From contig CAICTM010000227.1 of the NCBI GenBank assembly GCA_903772945.1, positions 1-64,000 on the forward strand: 64,000 nucleotides of DNA, read 5' to 3'. This DNA is from Seminavis robusta. Taxonomy: Eukaryota > Bacillariophyta > Bacillariophyceae > Naviculales > Naviculaceae. The notes below the pieces were generated by a model, which saw nothing but the letters and a program-made list of their open reading frames with translations, did no database searches and was not told where the DNA came from. A program made the position numbers and the translations under genes. The stretch's first letter is position 1; the number at the start of each line of letters is the position of its first letter. Below are positions 44,163 through 55,006 of this stretch, in pieces.

Positions 44163-45392
44163 CTACTCCAAATAGAGCTCTGTGGCAAGCATCAGCAGCA
44201 CACCGGCAAGAGTTCCAGCCACAAAATGAAACTTTCCCTGACTGGTATGTCGCAATGCTTCGGGAAAGAGTTCTGCCACCGCCACCATGATCATAATCCC
44301 GGCCACAAATGCCAGTACATTTTCCATATTGAACCACAGTCCTGCCTCCACGCCGTCATTGCCAATATCGCGCAGAGCAAACATGGCCACAAAGGCTCCA
44401 AACGGTTCTGCCAACCCCGACAAGGCAGACAATCCAAATGCCAACCAGGGACTGTCCGGGCGAGCCGCCATGCACGGCACGGCAATAGAGATTCCTTCTG
44501 GTATATTGTGAATCATGATTCCAATACAGACCTTCCAGCCCAATTGCGGCGACTCCATGGCCGACGCCGCCACGGCCAAGCCTTCGGGGAAATTGTGGAC
44601 GGATAACGATAAAAACAATAGCATGGCCACTCGCCAGGCCCTCCTCGATTCGGTGGATTCCAAGTCGGCTCCGGACGATAATCGAGAGAGGTGGCGGAAA
44701 AAGTCTGGTTTTTCTTTGGTGGGAGGTACTGGCGGAATACTCACAACAACAGCGGCAGCAGCAGCAGTGCCCTTTTCCATTCGTCTGTTGCGGGCCGCTG
44801 TTCGGACAGGGGATAGTTTGCCGGGGGTAGTACTTGTGGTAGTACTGCTCGTGGTAGGTACCTCTTTGATTGTGACCTTGTTGTCGACTGGATCATGAGT
44901 GCAAGACTCTTCCAAGAGCAGTTCATTGGCCAACTCGGTGTCAATGATAGTATCAATCATACTACTATCCCTGGCATGAAGTCCCAGAATTTCGTCTGGT
45001 TCTGGAAAGGCAAACTTGGCGAGTAGAAAGTAGAGCACATAGCCAAGAATATGACAAGCCATTCGAATCAGAGCCGTCATGGACCATAAGGGTATCATCC
45101 GATATTTATCATCTCCGTCATAGTCGTCATCTCGCAAACATTCGGGAATGATGGATACCACACTGACCGTCACCATGACACTGCCGGCCAACGCCAGAGA
45201 AAAGCACATGGTAGAGGGCTGAATCACGGGCTCATTGGAAGATCGACGGCCTCGGGTTGGACGTTTCTGAAACAATACCCAAACGGCACCCAAACAGGTC
45301 GACATGCCTGCAATGGTGCTCATGTACAGTGGCATCAGGTTGAGACTCTCATCATGACGATCATTCTGTATTACACTTACTATTTCAACCAT
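44163..45392 (-). CDS. ZIP family metal transporter
   Basis: Membrane transporter of the ZIP (zinc/iron-permease) family, 409 residues, moving Zn2+ or Fe2+ into the cytosol. The start is the first ATG (MVEIVSVIQNDRHDESL). The family's metal-binding helices are both plain: SVHNFPEGLAVAASA and IMIHNIPEGISIAVP, with the H-N-x-P-E-G motif twice. Eight or so membrane segments can be picked out, the last being HFVAGTLAGVLLMLATELYLE. A long loop of about 120 residues lies between helices 3 and 4. It is rich in Thr, Ser, Ala and Val, with few histidines, unlike the His-rich loop of many eukaryotic ZIPs. The gene is intronless. Bacterial ZupT/GufA-like members share this HNxPEG arrangement. Confidence 0.9.
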   Translation of the reverse strand: MVEIVSVIQNDRHDESLNLMPLYMSTIAGMSTCLGAVWVLFQKRPTRGRRSSNEPVIQPSTMCFSLALAGSVMVTVSVVSIIPECLRDDDYDGDDKYRMIPLWSMTALIRMACHILGYVLYFLLAKFAFPEPDEILGLHARDSSMIDTIIDTELANELLLEESCTHDPVDNKVTIKEVPTTSSTTTSTTPGKLSPVRTAARNRRMEKGTAAAAAVVVSIPPVPPTKEKPDFFRHLSRLSSGADLESTESRRAWRVAMLLFLSLSVHNFPEGLAVAASAMESPQLGWKVCIGIMIHNIPEGISIAVPCMAARPDSPWLAFGLSALSGLAEPFGAFVAMFALRDIGNDGVEAGLWFNMENVLAFVAGIMIMVAVAELFPEALRHTSQGKFHFVAGTLAGVLLMLATELYLE

Positions 45393-45717
45393 ACTGATGA
45401 TGATTGAATGATCGAACAAGGGACCGTCGCGGAATTAGAGGAGGATCTTGGAAGCCAAAATCTCCAGCTTGCTACAAGCCAGCCAAAACTGTAAAAACTA
45501 GAATGTCCCTTTGCGATTGTTACGCGTACTAGCTAGTAGACAGCGCAGCTACTGGATTGAAAGCGCGGTACCAGTACTGTACCGGTACATTACGTCAAAC
45601 AGAACAAGGAGGACTGCATGCCGCAAAACCCATTTGGCAAGGAGCACGCAAGGTTCCATCGTCCTGCATGGAAGCAGCAGCCACAGCAGCTAATAGCCAG
45701 CCACAAGCGAAGTTATC

Positions 45718-48700
45718 ATGAGCGACAGAAACAACCAGATCCAAGGCGATGGCAAAGATGAGCCAACAGCAGGTGTCAGGAACAAAAGGACGTCCATGGA
45801 AGCTGCGACAGAACCCCCTCGACGCCAGAGCTCCGATCGACGCCAGAGCTCCGATCAAGCGAATAGTAGGAAGAAACATGGTCTTCACAGAGACCCAAAG
45901 GAACTTGAGACAAAGATTGAATCTGCCAGGTTCAAACCATCCAATAATTCAAAGACACCAGGTGCCGTGAGCGTGGCGGCAACTCCCTTTAGCACATCAA
46001 CTCATTCGGAGGTGGACGATGTCACGCAAACAACCCGCACCCAGAATGCCACCGACCACTTGCCACAACAAGCCAAGATGAGGAAGTCTGGGCTACACAG
46101 AAACCCACAAGAGTTTGGCGAAAAGATCCAAGCTGCCAGAGTCAATTCAGAAAAGCCAGGTGCTGTGAGTGTGGCTGGAGTTCCCTCGTCCTCCAATAAT
46201 AAATACCCTCATTCCGCAAGTGCGGGAGGGGTGGCACATTCAACCAGTGTGGGGCAGCTTATTAACAGCATGAAGAAGCATGGGCTACAAAGAAACCCAA
46301 TAGATTTTCAGACAAAGGTTGATGCTGCCGGTGGATTGATCACAGGGGTGTCGAATCCAAACAAGCCGGGAGCGGTGAACGTGGCTGCAACTCCCTCCCT
46401 CTTGTCAGATCCTCCCACAGAAGTGACTCCACCCTCACAAGCAAGCATATGTGGCTCTTACAGTACTGGAAATGCATCCTCTGTGGCTCTTTCAGCTCGC
46501 ATGCCACCAAAAGCCAACACCAAACGGGGTCTACACCACAACCCTGGAGGGGTCACGACAAAGACTGATACAGCCAGGCCTATTCCAATCAATTATGGGC
46601 AAGCAAGGAATGACGCAAACAGCACTGTTACCAGTAGCATTGTCACATTAAGGGGCCTTCGCAAGAATCAATCTGTCACTACTCATGCAGAGGAATCAGG
46701 CACAGAGAAAATCACCACTACAACTTCCGTCATTGAAGACTCGGATCCAGTTTCCAGAATGAACCTTCAGAACCCTCAAATGGTACCAGAAACCATTACT
46801 AATGATCTCAATGTGGGCCTGGTAGAAGCCATGGCAGTGGTAGAGGACTCCACCCGCCCCATCCTGCCTCATGCTCAACAAGTACACGATTTAGACCTCG
46901 AAGCAGAAAGGGAAGTTCAGTCAGAAAAGGAAGCTAAAGAAAGAGAATGCAGAAGAATTGGTCTAGTCATCATTGCAATCTCATTGTTGGTCCTGGCTCT
47001 TGGACTTGGGTTTGGCCTTTCCACCCAAAAGGACAAAATCATTTTGTTGTCGGAGGCTCCTACGATCTATTTGTCCATGGAACCCTCGGAAGTTCCATCC
47101 TCTGCCCCCACTAGCTCCATGGATGCACTCATGATGGAGCTCCCAAGCTCTACTCTCGCAAGGATTGGCAGTAGTTCAAACCATCAATGGCATGCTTGGC
47201 AGTGGCTATCAAATCACAAGAATCTGACCAATCTCCCAAGATGGAGGATGGTGCAACTCTTTGCTTTGGCCACATTCTACTATGCCTTTGAGGGGCCCAA
47301 GTGGCCTGAGGATATTAAAAACAACTGGATGCAAGATGAGGGCAGGCTTGAGGATGAGTGTCTATGGTTCTCTTCTAGGTTTGGAGCAGTTGTTGATGGC
47401 CGCTATGACCCCTACGATGAATTTTATTATGGTGTTGTCGAGCCATGCAAGGATGGGAAATACCAGCTTCTGATACTCAGTCACCTACTACTTGGTAATC
47501 TCACTCCAACTGTTCCCCCTGAGATTGCACTGCTCACTGATCTCTCCATTTTGGGCTTGCCTTCAAATGACATCAGTGCCTCGAAGGACACCCTGTTGCC
47601 ATCAGAGCTGTTCAGGATGGAAAACTTGACAAGAATCAGTATTCATCTCAACGCACTTTGGGGAGAATTGCCCAGTGAGATTGGTCTAATGACAAGTTTG
47701 ACATACCTTCATGTTGGGGGGAACAAATTCAATGGCAGCCTACCGACTGAACTTGGGCTGTTGACCCGAATGGAGAAAATGTTCACGAAAGTGAATTCCT
47801 TCACAGGATCGTTGCCCACTGAGCTTTTGATGTTGACCAACATGGACACTATGCAGTTTTTTGAAAATGCCTTCTCTGGCTCTCTTCCAACTGAGCTGGG
47901 CCTGTTGACCAGCTTGACAGCCCTTGAAATTTCGGAAAATCCCTTCAATGGTACCCTTCCATCGGAGCTAGGAAGACTGACCAATTTGGATCGATTGACT
48001 CTTTGGTATAATCGATTCACAGGTCCTTTGCCAAGTGAGCTTGGGATGTTAACCAAAATGACTTATTTTGGCTGCTACCGGAATGCCTTCAATGGCAGTT
48101 TGCCATCGGAGTTGGGAATGTTGACCGACTGGGGAGAAATGTTCTTTTATGGGAATGCCTTCACGGGATCCATACCAACTGAGCTTGGAATGTTAACCAG
48201 CATGAAAGGAATTTATCTGTTTCAGAACGCATTGACAGGCACTCTTCCAAGTGAGCTTGGTCTCCTGTCCAACATGACCGATCTTCAAGTTGCTCGAAAC
48301 TCCCTCAGTGGGAGTGTCTCCACAGCGCTTGGGCTGTTGACTCATGTGAAGAAGTTGTACCTTTTTGACAATGCCTTTACGGGTTCTTTGCCAAGTGAGC
48401 TTGGTCTTATGACAAGTTTGAGTCGGCTAGAGCTGGATGCAAACTCTTTCAGTGGTCCCATACCGTATCAACTTGGGATGCTCACAAGCTTGGCATCACT
48501 CTACCTTTCGGAGAATTCCTTCACAGGCTCTTTGCCAAGCACACTAGGCAATCTGATCAGCATGGAAAGAATGTACATGGCTGGCAATGCCTTCACAGGC
48601 TCTTTGCCCAGTGAGTTTGGACTGCTAACCAACATCAAAATCCTGGACCTCTCTCAGAACTCTCTCCATGGATCACTACCATCTACCGAATTGGGAAGAC

Positions 48701-49245
48701 TAGTCAATATAACGAGTTTGGACTTGTGGGGCAATTCTCTGTCTGGTTCTCTGCCAACAGAAGCTGGATTGCTGACACAGCTGACAGTTTTGAGTTTGAG
48801 AAGCAATCTGTTGGATGGACGGTTGCCCAGTGAAGTTGGATTGCTGACACAACTGTCTGGTCTGTGGCTCAACGACTGTTCCTTCTCTGGTGCTCTTCCC
48901 AGCGAGCTTGGGTTGATGGAATCTTTGGAGATACTGAACCTCAGCAACAACTCTTTTGCAGGGTTGGTCATCTCTGAGTTGGGGCAGCTTTCAAATCTAC
49001 GACAACTGGATCTTTCATCAAGTCCACCCTCCCTGAGAGGGCCATTTCCTTTTGATTCCTTGCCCAGTGGTCTAGGCAGTCTGGATATCTCTGGCAGCCC
49101 TGGTTTGGTAGGCAGCATTCCAGAAGAGCTTTGCTTCCTTCAAAATTCTTCTTGTTTGCATTACGTGTTTTATGCTTCTGCTTTGCCTTGCTCCCTTGAC
49201 TTTGATTGTTCCAACTTGCTTTGCGGATGTCATTGTGGATGTTGA
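45718..49245 (+). CDS. Large transmembrane leucine-rich repeat protein with N-terminal GLHRNP repeats
   Basis: Single-pass membrane protein of 1,175 residues, a candidate surface receptor or matrix protein; ligand and partners unknown. The cytosolic head (about 410 residues) holds four imperfect repeats at about residues 52-90, 121-156, 185-227 and 269-290. Each has a basic KK-x-GL-H/Q-R-N/D-P start, an Ile/Ala-rich helix, and (in the first three) a PGAVSVAATP-type end. One membrane helix follows (LVIIAISLLVLALGLGFGL, about 415-434). Then comes a PSEVPSSAPTSS linker and the cap WRMVQLFALATFYYAF...W...ECLWFSSRF. About 20 plant-type LRRs of 24 residues run to residue 1,120, ending with a Cys-rich tail (CSNLLCGCHCGC). 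No kinase domain. Near 45,824-45,861 an 18-base unit is tandemly repeated, giving RRQSSDRRQSSD. The cap and tail match the LRR gene at 23.5 kb. Confidence 0.88.
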   Translation: MSDRNNQIQGDGKDEPTAGVRNKRTSMEAATEPPRRQSSDRRQSSDQANSRKKHGLHRDPKELETKIESARFKPSNNSKTPGAVSVAATPFSTSTHSEVDDVTQTTRTQNATDHLPQQAKMRKSGLHRNPQEFGEKIQAARVNSEKPGAVSVAGVPSSSNNKYPHSASAGGVAHSTSVGQLINSMKKHGLQRNPIDFQTKVDAAGGLITGVSNPNKPGAVNVAATPSLLSDPPTEVTPPSQASICGSYSTGNASSVALSARMPPKANTKRGLHHNPGGVTTKTDTARPIPINYGQARNDANSTVTSSIVTLRGLRKNQSVTTHAEESGTEKITTTTSVIEDSDPVSRMNLQNPQMVPETITNDLNVGLVEAMAVVEDSTRPILPHAQQVHDLDLEAEREVQSEKEAKERECRRIGLVIIAISLLVLALGLGFGLSTQKDKIILLSEAPTIYLSMEPSEVPSSAPTSSMDALMMELPSSTLARIGSSSNHQWHAWQWLSNHKNLTNLPRWRMVQLFALATFYYAFEGPKWPEDIKNNWMQDEGRLEDECLWFSSRFGAVVDGRYDPYDEFYYGVVEPCKDGKYQLLILSHLLLGNLTPTVPPEIALLTDLSILGLPSNDISASKDTLLPSELFRMENLTRISIHLNALWGELPSEIGLMTSLTYLHVGGNKFNGSLPTELGLLTRMEKMFTKVNSFTGSLPTELLMLTNMDTMQFFENAFSGSLPTELGLLTSLTALEISENPFNGTLPSELGRLTNLDRLTLWYNRFTGPLPSELGMLTKMTYFGCYRNAFNGSLPSELGMLTDWGEMFFYGNAFTGSIPTELGMLTSMKGIYLFQNALTGTLPSELGLLSNMTDLQVARNSLSGSVSTALGLLTHVKKLYLFDNAFTGSLPSELGLMTSLSRLELDANSFSGPIPYQLGMLTSLASLYLSENSFTGSLPSTLGNLISMERMYMAGNAFTGSLPSEFGLLTNIKILDLSQNSLHGSLPSTELGRLVNITSLDLWGNSLSGSLPTEAGLLTQLTVLSLRSNLLDGRLPSEVGLLTQLSGLWLNDCSFSGALPSELGLMESLEILNLSNNSFAGLVISELGQLSNLRQLDLSSSPPSLRGPFPFDSLPSGLGSLDISGSPGLVGSIPEELCFLQNSSCLHYVFYASALPCSLDFDCSNLLCGCHCGC

Positions 49246-49369
49246 GTGGTTTCTTGGTCGCGATGCACCTTTTTAGTCTACCAAATGCATGTTTTGAATA
49301 ACCTATAGATATGCATATCCATCTTTCCCTCATTATTGTCGGCGGTACCTGGTAGTGGCAGTCGTCAGC

Positions 49370-49712
49370 ATGCTAGTGAAATTGGGCTGATGGAATCCCT
49401 GCAGACACTGAACCTTCGCAACAATTCCTTTCTTGGTTTGGTCATCTCCGATTTGGGGCAGCTTGGAAACCTACAAGAATTGGATCTTTCAGTGAGTCCA
49501 CCGTCCCTGCAAGGACCATTCCTTTTGATTTCTTGCCCAGCAGCCTGGGTTACCTGAATATCTCTGGCAGTCCTGGTCTGGCAGGGACCGTTCCAGAAGA
49601 GCTCTGTTTCCTCCAAAACTCCTCTTGCTTTTATGATAAGGACGGGGATGCATCCCAGTGTTCGATAGACTTTGATTGTTCTTTGCTTTGTGGATGTGAT
49701 TGTGAATGTTGA
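49370..49712 (+). pseudogene. Broken partial copy of the LRR gene's 3' end
   Basis: Starting about 125 bases after the LRR stop codon, the sequence again encodes the last LRRs and the Cys-rich tail of that gene (GLMESLQTLNLRNNSF, LGQLGNLQELDLS, SGSPGLAGTVPEELCFLQNS, CSIDFDCSLLCGCDCEC). The first part and the tail lie in different frames, so it cannot be read through. It covers only the C-terminal end of the parent. It differs from the parent at many bases, so the copy is not recent. A partial tandem duplication is the simplest origin; a decayed separate LRR gene is the alternative. Confidence 0.75.
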
Positions 49713-51179
49713 TGGGTGGTTCTTGCTGAGAGTTCTCTTTTATTGCCTTTTGTCTGCTGCACATCATATTATAGACAATTCTGTATGCCAGCAAAGGCAA
49801 CCACAGGCCTCAACAAAATTATGGGCTGCCCACCACTCAGCGGACGTGTCTAGTCGAGCCGTGTCCTTATATGGCGGGATCATGAACCCGCAATACGTCT
49901 TTCCGAGCACTGATACGAAGAAGCTTGCTCCATGACGAATGCCTTTGTACAAATGCAGAAGCCGACCGACTATGCAGAAAGCTGAGACCCCAACAAAGCT
50001 TCTTTCACTTTGTCCTGGAAGGATCTTGTGGGAAAGGGGAAAAGTCAGCAACAAGAATCTCCATGGAAGATCGTGTTTCAGTGTTGGCATGCAGGCAGGG
50101 AAGCGCAATGTCAAAAGCTTCGTGGAAAGTCGAGACGTATCCACTTTCGCTCGCCAGCCATTGATACAACCCCAAATTTTACGAGTCGTCCCGTGGCTGT
50201 AGTAGCTACTCCCATTTGTGTGCGGGCGGTACACCGTTTTGCTCATGAGCAAGTCAATTGAAACAAGGGGCGGAAAGTGAACGTGCCATACACGTTCATC
50301 TTCGTGGTGAAAGGTCGGGCCTCGAGCCGTCCATTACGGCCAACGGAGTGTCACACACGGGTGTTGTCATTGCTTCCAGAGACCCAAAGCAACCTCCTCC
50401 GTACCGGTATCCATTTCACTGAATGATTCAATCGAATCGAGATCAATGCACGGGCCCGGGGTGTTCTTGCCGGGACGTTCCATTTCGTGGCGAACAGTAC
50501 TCACGGAATCGAAGGATCAATCGATCCGTATGGACAAAGCAGTTAATATGTGTGGTGCATGCTGTTCGTCGCTGCGGGCTGCCCACCGCTGCCACCTCGT
50601 CGGATGGAACTGTCCAAAAGCTGAAACCGCGACTGTCACTCGTCCGGATACAACTTTTGTTGTCGTGGTACGTACCGTTGCAGCTCTTCCTTGTCTTTCC
50701 GCTGGCTGGATCCGTGGTCGTGTTTCCGAGCTGCAAGAGGGTTAGCCCAGCGTTGTCCAAAGCCTTCTACTACCGGTAGCTGGAGCTAGATATCTAGATC
50801 ACAAACACTACCGGAAAAGGGATATCTTGAGAACGATGGCCACGTGATATAGTTTTGCCCGTCTCGGCTCGTGGCTAAGGGGACAAAGACGAACTACTAA
50901 CCGCATCGTAGAATAATGGTCTGTGTTCTAGTCAAAATAAACTGAGAGACATCAACAGCCAGTACAAGGCTTGTTCTCTCCCACTTCTATCTCTATAGCT
51001 AGCTAGTTGTAGATCTACCTCCAACGTCTTGGCAAAGAAGTCCGGGGCTCGCTTTGTGCCCCTTTTGAACGGCAGGAAGCGGCATCTTTGGGCATTGTCA
51101 GGCCGCTCTACAAGGGACAAATTTCTCTATTCAAGCTTCGGCTAGGGTACGCCAATGACACGCTGCTGTATGCCAGAAG
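49713..51179. other. Intergenic, nothing recognised
   Basis: About 1.5 kb downstream of the LRR copy. Short open frames on both strands lack recognisable features. A GTACCGGTATCC word occurs near 50,400 and a CTAGCTAG word near 51,000. Confidence 0.4.
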
Positions 51180-51700
51180 ACAGGAGGACATCATAACAGG
51201 ACAATGATAGAAGAAGGGGGTGTAGCTGGGTTCCTTGGAGTGTACATTGGCAAGAAGACTTACCCTGGAGGGATCTGCCTAGTAAGCCAAACTGGGCTGA
51301 TCGACAGAATCATCAAGGGGCTGCACAGCCAAAATTTGCCAGCAGTAGACATTGGAGCCACAGGGTGTCTTGGCAACAATGAGCTTGGAGAACCTGCAGC
51401 TTGTGATTTCAGCTATGGCAGTGTGATAGGCATGCTGCGGTACCTGTATGGACACTCTAGACCAGATCTTGGCTTTGGTGTAAGCCAATGTGCTGGGTTT
51501 GATATCCGACCAAAGCGGAAGCATGAACTGGTCTCACAGGGATGGGGCAATACCTGAAGCAGACCCAAAGCAAAAGACTGAGGACTCATCCTGGAGCCCA
51601 TCATCTCCACTGGGACCTACAGGGTGGATGCTTTCGTTGATGCTACTTGCTCCATTTTGGCCAGGCACGATACCCTGGCCACCTGCATGATGGAAAGAGT
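51180..51700 (+). mobile_element. Ty1/Copia-type LTR retrotransposon remnant (fossil)
   Basis: A partial relic of a Ty1/Copia retrotransposon. The 3' part of the reverse transcriptase region and the start of the RNase H region can be recognised by family pattern (for example GVAGFLGVYIGKK, SVIGMLRYLYGHSRPDLGF). It is broken and incomplete, with more than one break. No flanking LTRs were found. It is likely old. Confidence 0.7.
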
Positions 51701-52883
51701 TGCCATCAAGAAGGATCTTGCTGGGGCGTCATGCCTGCCAAAAGCATCCAATGTGTGCGGAATCGAATCTACGACTTACCGTGGCCCTAATGGGCGTCTT
51801 TGCATGCAGAAAGAGATGAGTCCGCAGGTTCAGCCCAATTCCGTGACAACTCCAAGCAAAAGAATTCCAGCAATTTCCACATGTTTTATTCGACGGCTTC
51901 TGAAGTGCTTTGGTCGGACACACGGGCTTGGGTTGCAGCCAGTCCCCATGAAATTCTTCACCGCGATCAGGAGTGTCTTTCATCCGTGTTGGCTTGCGTG
52001 GGTGGAAAGACGGGGGAAAACCCACGGGTACCGTTGGATCAACAGAGAGTACTGTAGCAATTCTTTGGATTTTGATCGTACTGGATGAGGATGAAGATTG
52101 CTTTCCACAAGGTGTCAAGGTTAGGGCATTGTTGGAGTTTTACAGGATGAAGCAGGACGAAGACCCCTACCATGCACTCTTGTGCGATTACTTCCGCCTC
52201 ATTGCTGGATCTTGGATTCGTGATGACAACCATCTTGTCGTGCCACTGTGTTCTCTTCCCAATGATGATCTGTCCAAGGTTCTTAGAAGATACCATTACA
52301 AAAAATCATGGTTGTTCTCTGGAACTGAAGGTCGCTCCGTTTGAACTGCGCACAGCCACGAGTTGACGATTGCTTGCATTTCATTTTGAAATGTCCAGGA
52401 ATGTACAACCACTGTCTACGATGGAGGTCTCCGATTTGCAGGCGCCCTTTGGTTGGAAAATCAAGTACTCGACAAAGAATAGTCACATGCAGCACAACAA
52501 AAAAGAAAGTCCGAAAGTCCTCTGGGGGTACCCGTATTTCCATCCCTGACGGCAAAAGCGTGCATTGACATGCAATCAGTATTGCAGAGACTACACTAAA
52601 GTGCAATAATGTCCAAACTTGTTTATTTCTTCCCCTTAGCGTTGCTCGTCGCAAAATCCGCACTTCGAAAATCCCAATAACAACCACTTTGGCTGCTGCA
52701 TGCTTGTAGTCGACTCCCAGGGAACCGATTTGTTGTCTGTCGTAATACTACTAGTACATATTATAGCGGAACATGGTTGTCAGTGTCAAAGTTAGATCGT
52801 CAGGTGGCTGTAAGCTTTGTGAATGTGGGTGGAGATAATAATCTCCTGTTGTTTTTTGGGTTTTTCGTGTTGGTTGTAGCTCT
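51701..52883. other. Intergenic, nothing firm
   Basis: Between the Copia remnant and the histone H2A gene. A frame at 51,973-52,344 gives a protein-like stretch but matches no family I know. No RNA or repeat identified. Confidence 0.35.
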
Positions 52884-53430
52884 CTACTTTCCGCTCTTCT
52901 TGGGAAGCAAGACGGCATGGATGTTGGGAAGAACACCACCACTGGCAATCGTCACACCTCCAAGCAGCTTGTTCAACTCTTCATCATTCTTCACGGCAAG
53001 AGTGATATGACGGGGCACAATGCGGCTCTTCTTGTTGTCACGCGCAGCATTGCCAGCCAACTCCAAGATCTCAGCGCAGAGGTATCTAATAAGATGAGAG
53101 AACAACAACGAGTATGAGTTACGAGTGTTTTGGGTTTGTGTCTTGCTACGGCGGGTCATCGACATAGTCAAACGTACTCTAGCACAGCCGCGAGGTACAC
53201 AGGGGCTCCAGCACCCATACGGGTAGCATATTTGCCTTGACGCAGGTAACGACCGATACGACCAACAGGGAACTGAAGTCCAGCCTTGGCACTGGCGGTA
53301 GTGCTCTTCTTCTCTCCGCGACCTCCTTTTCCTTTTCCTGTTCAAATAAAGAGAGAACACAGTGAGAATCCATTACACAGCGGCGATAGTATCGTTGTTC
53401 CGTGCGCCATGGTCAAGTCTTACCGGACAT
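52884..53430 (-). CDS. H2A: Histone H2A, three exons
   Basis: Core nucleosome histone of 122 residues. Exons are 53430-53424, 53337-53178 and 53085-52884. The first coding exon is only seven bases (ATG TCC G), and its intron (86 bases, GTAAGA..CAG) is followed by [12 protein letters not shown]. The core follows with [20 protein letters not shown], the acidic-patch region [19 protein letters not shown], and the docking domain with [20 protein letters not shown]. The C-terminus ends [14 protein letters not shown] with no SQEF/SQ(E/D)phi motif, so it is not an H2A.X; the sequence looks canonical rather than H2A.Z. Introns mean it is polyadenylated and not a classic animal replication-type histone message. 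It is head-to-head with H2B. Confidence 0.95.
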
Positions 53431-54568
53431 GATTGCAAAATTAGTGTATGTAGACTAAAAGGTTGTTTGATGTTGTTGTTTTCTCTTGAGAGAATTTGTG
53501 AGAGTGCCGTCGATGCAGCGGGTTTGTTCGCCTTCGGGGTTTGAGAGGGCTTCCGAAGCACACGGGCACGCCCAAAACGAGCAAGTCGCGTCACTTTTGA
53601 ATTTTGAGCCCTCGGACACCGCGCCTAAAAATGAAAGTGAAAAGGCCCACGCTGTGGAAACATTTCCTCGCCCAACAGCTGAACGGGTCTTCTATCATAG
53701 CTCCGGGATACTGGTACCACCTGGTAGCGATAGAATACATGTACGTCAAGTGTTGCGAGTAGAGTAGAGGGGTTGAAGGTTGACTATTGGCAATGGATGC
53801 CGCTGTCAGTTGCATGTCCAAGCTAAACAATCCGTTTAGTAGGGGGTGCCGTCCGTACCAGACCGGTATCACCATGGGCCTGCGATTACTAGCTACAGTA
53901 CCAGTAGTAACACTTGCTGAGTTCCTTGAACGGTTGTTTCACGTTTCCATTGCTGTACCTGCACCGTTTCAGTCGTCTTTGCCTTCTTTTGCCTGAAGCA
54001 CCTCTACTCCACACAGTATCATCAAGGCAATCATTCATGCACGACACGTTAGCTGCGTCTTTGCCGTACAATGCATCTAGTTATGCATAGTTGGTTTTTG
54101 TCGGACAGCTGGGCTTGGACTGCGAAGACTTGATACTACGAGGTTAAGCCATCTTCCAGATAGCTATCTAGAGCAGGTACTACGGGTACGATGTAGCTAG
54201 CTAGCTAGCTACCTTTCGCTTGACTACATATAAGCTCTTCACTACCGTACAGTACTAGCTAGCTAGCTACCCGTAGAGTGGAAAAACCGGATGAACCGTT
54301 CAACACAAGCAAGTGCCAATGGTTTGGCGTGTTGCCACCGACCCCAGAAAACCTTAGCCCTACTGAAAATATAACCCGCGGGCCCCACCGATTCAAATTT
54401 AAAAACGGCTGGCTGGCGCTCGATGGAGGGAAACCCTCTTGGGCTTCGCCTCTCGGAAGACGCCATCACAAACTCTCACAAATTCGATAACCTCGAAACA
54501 ACAACAAGCACTCTCGCAGTCGATCAAGTTCATCTATCTTCGCTCCTTCAGCTTTTCTATTTTCAACC
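53431..54568. promoter_or_regulatory. Shared intergenic region of divergent H2A and H2B genes
   Basis: The 1.1 kb between the starts of two divergent core histone genes. A shared regulatory region is inferred from position. Near H2B there is a CACCGATTCAAATTTAAAAA stretch that could serve as an AT-rich core promoter element at about 54,385-54,407. CTAGCTAG words cluster at 54,190-54,203 and 54,256-54,270. No element was proven. Confidence 0.4.
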
Positions 54569-55006
54569 ATGGCCAAGACACCATCCAAGCAATCTGCCAA
54601 GACCCCCAAGAAGGCCGCCGGTGGCTCCAAGAAGTCCAAGAAGCGTACCGAAACCTATTCTTCCTACATCTACAAGGTGTTGAAGCAAGTCCACCCTGAT
54701 ACTGGTATCTCCAAGAAGGGCATGTCCATCATGAACTCCTTCATCAATGATATCTTTGAGCGCATTGCCACTGAAGCTGGAAAGCTTGCCACCTACAACA
54801 AGAAGGCCACCTTGAGTAGCCGTGAAATTCAGACCGCCGTTCGTTTGATGCTTCCCGGAGAGTTGTAAGTCAAATATAATGTCTGCGTTGTTGCTTGATT
54901 CGATTCGTGGACCTTTACTCACGCTAACTACACTTCTTTTCCGCGAAGGGCCAAGCACGCTGTCAGTGAAGGTACCAAGGCTGTTACCAAGTTTTCCAGC
55001 GCCTAA
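54569..55006 (+). CDS. H2B: Histone H2B, two exons
   Basis: Core nucleosome histone of 117 residues. Exons are 54569-54864 and 54949-55006, joined by an 84-base GT..AG intron inside the codon for the Leu of GEL. The short basic tail ([19 protein letters not shown]) leads to [39 protein letters not shown] and [17 protein letters not shown], with exon 2 giving [18 protein letters not shown], the usual C-terminal helix. Length and ending match canonical H2B. The Lys in AVTKFSS is the site equivalent to the ubiquitinated lysine of other eukaryotes. Confidence 0.97.

Noticed and set aside
51973-52344. Protein-like frame with DEDPYHALLCDYFRLIAG and SLPNDDLSKVLRRY
   Set aside because: No family recognised, no clear start or splice context, and it lies between a Copia remnant and H2A. 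It may be a fragment, but I cannot support a gene.
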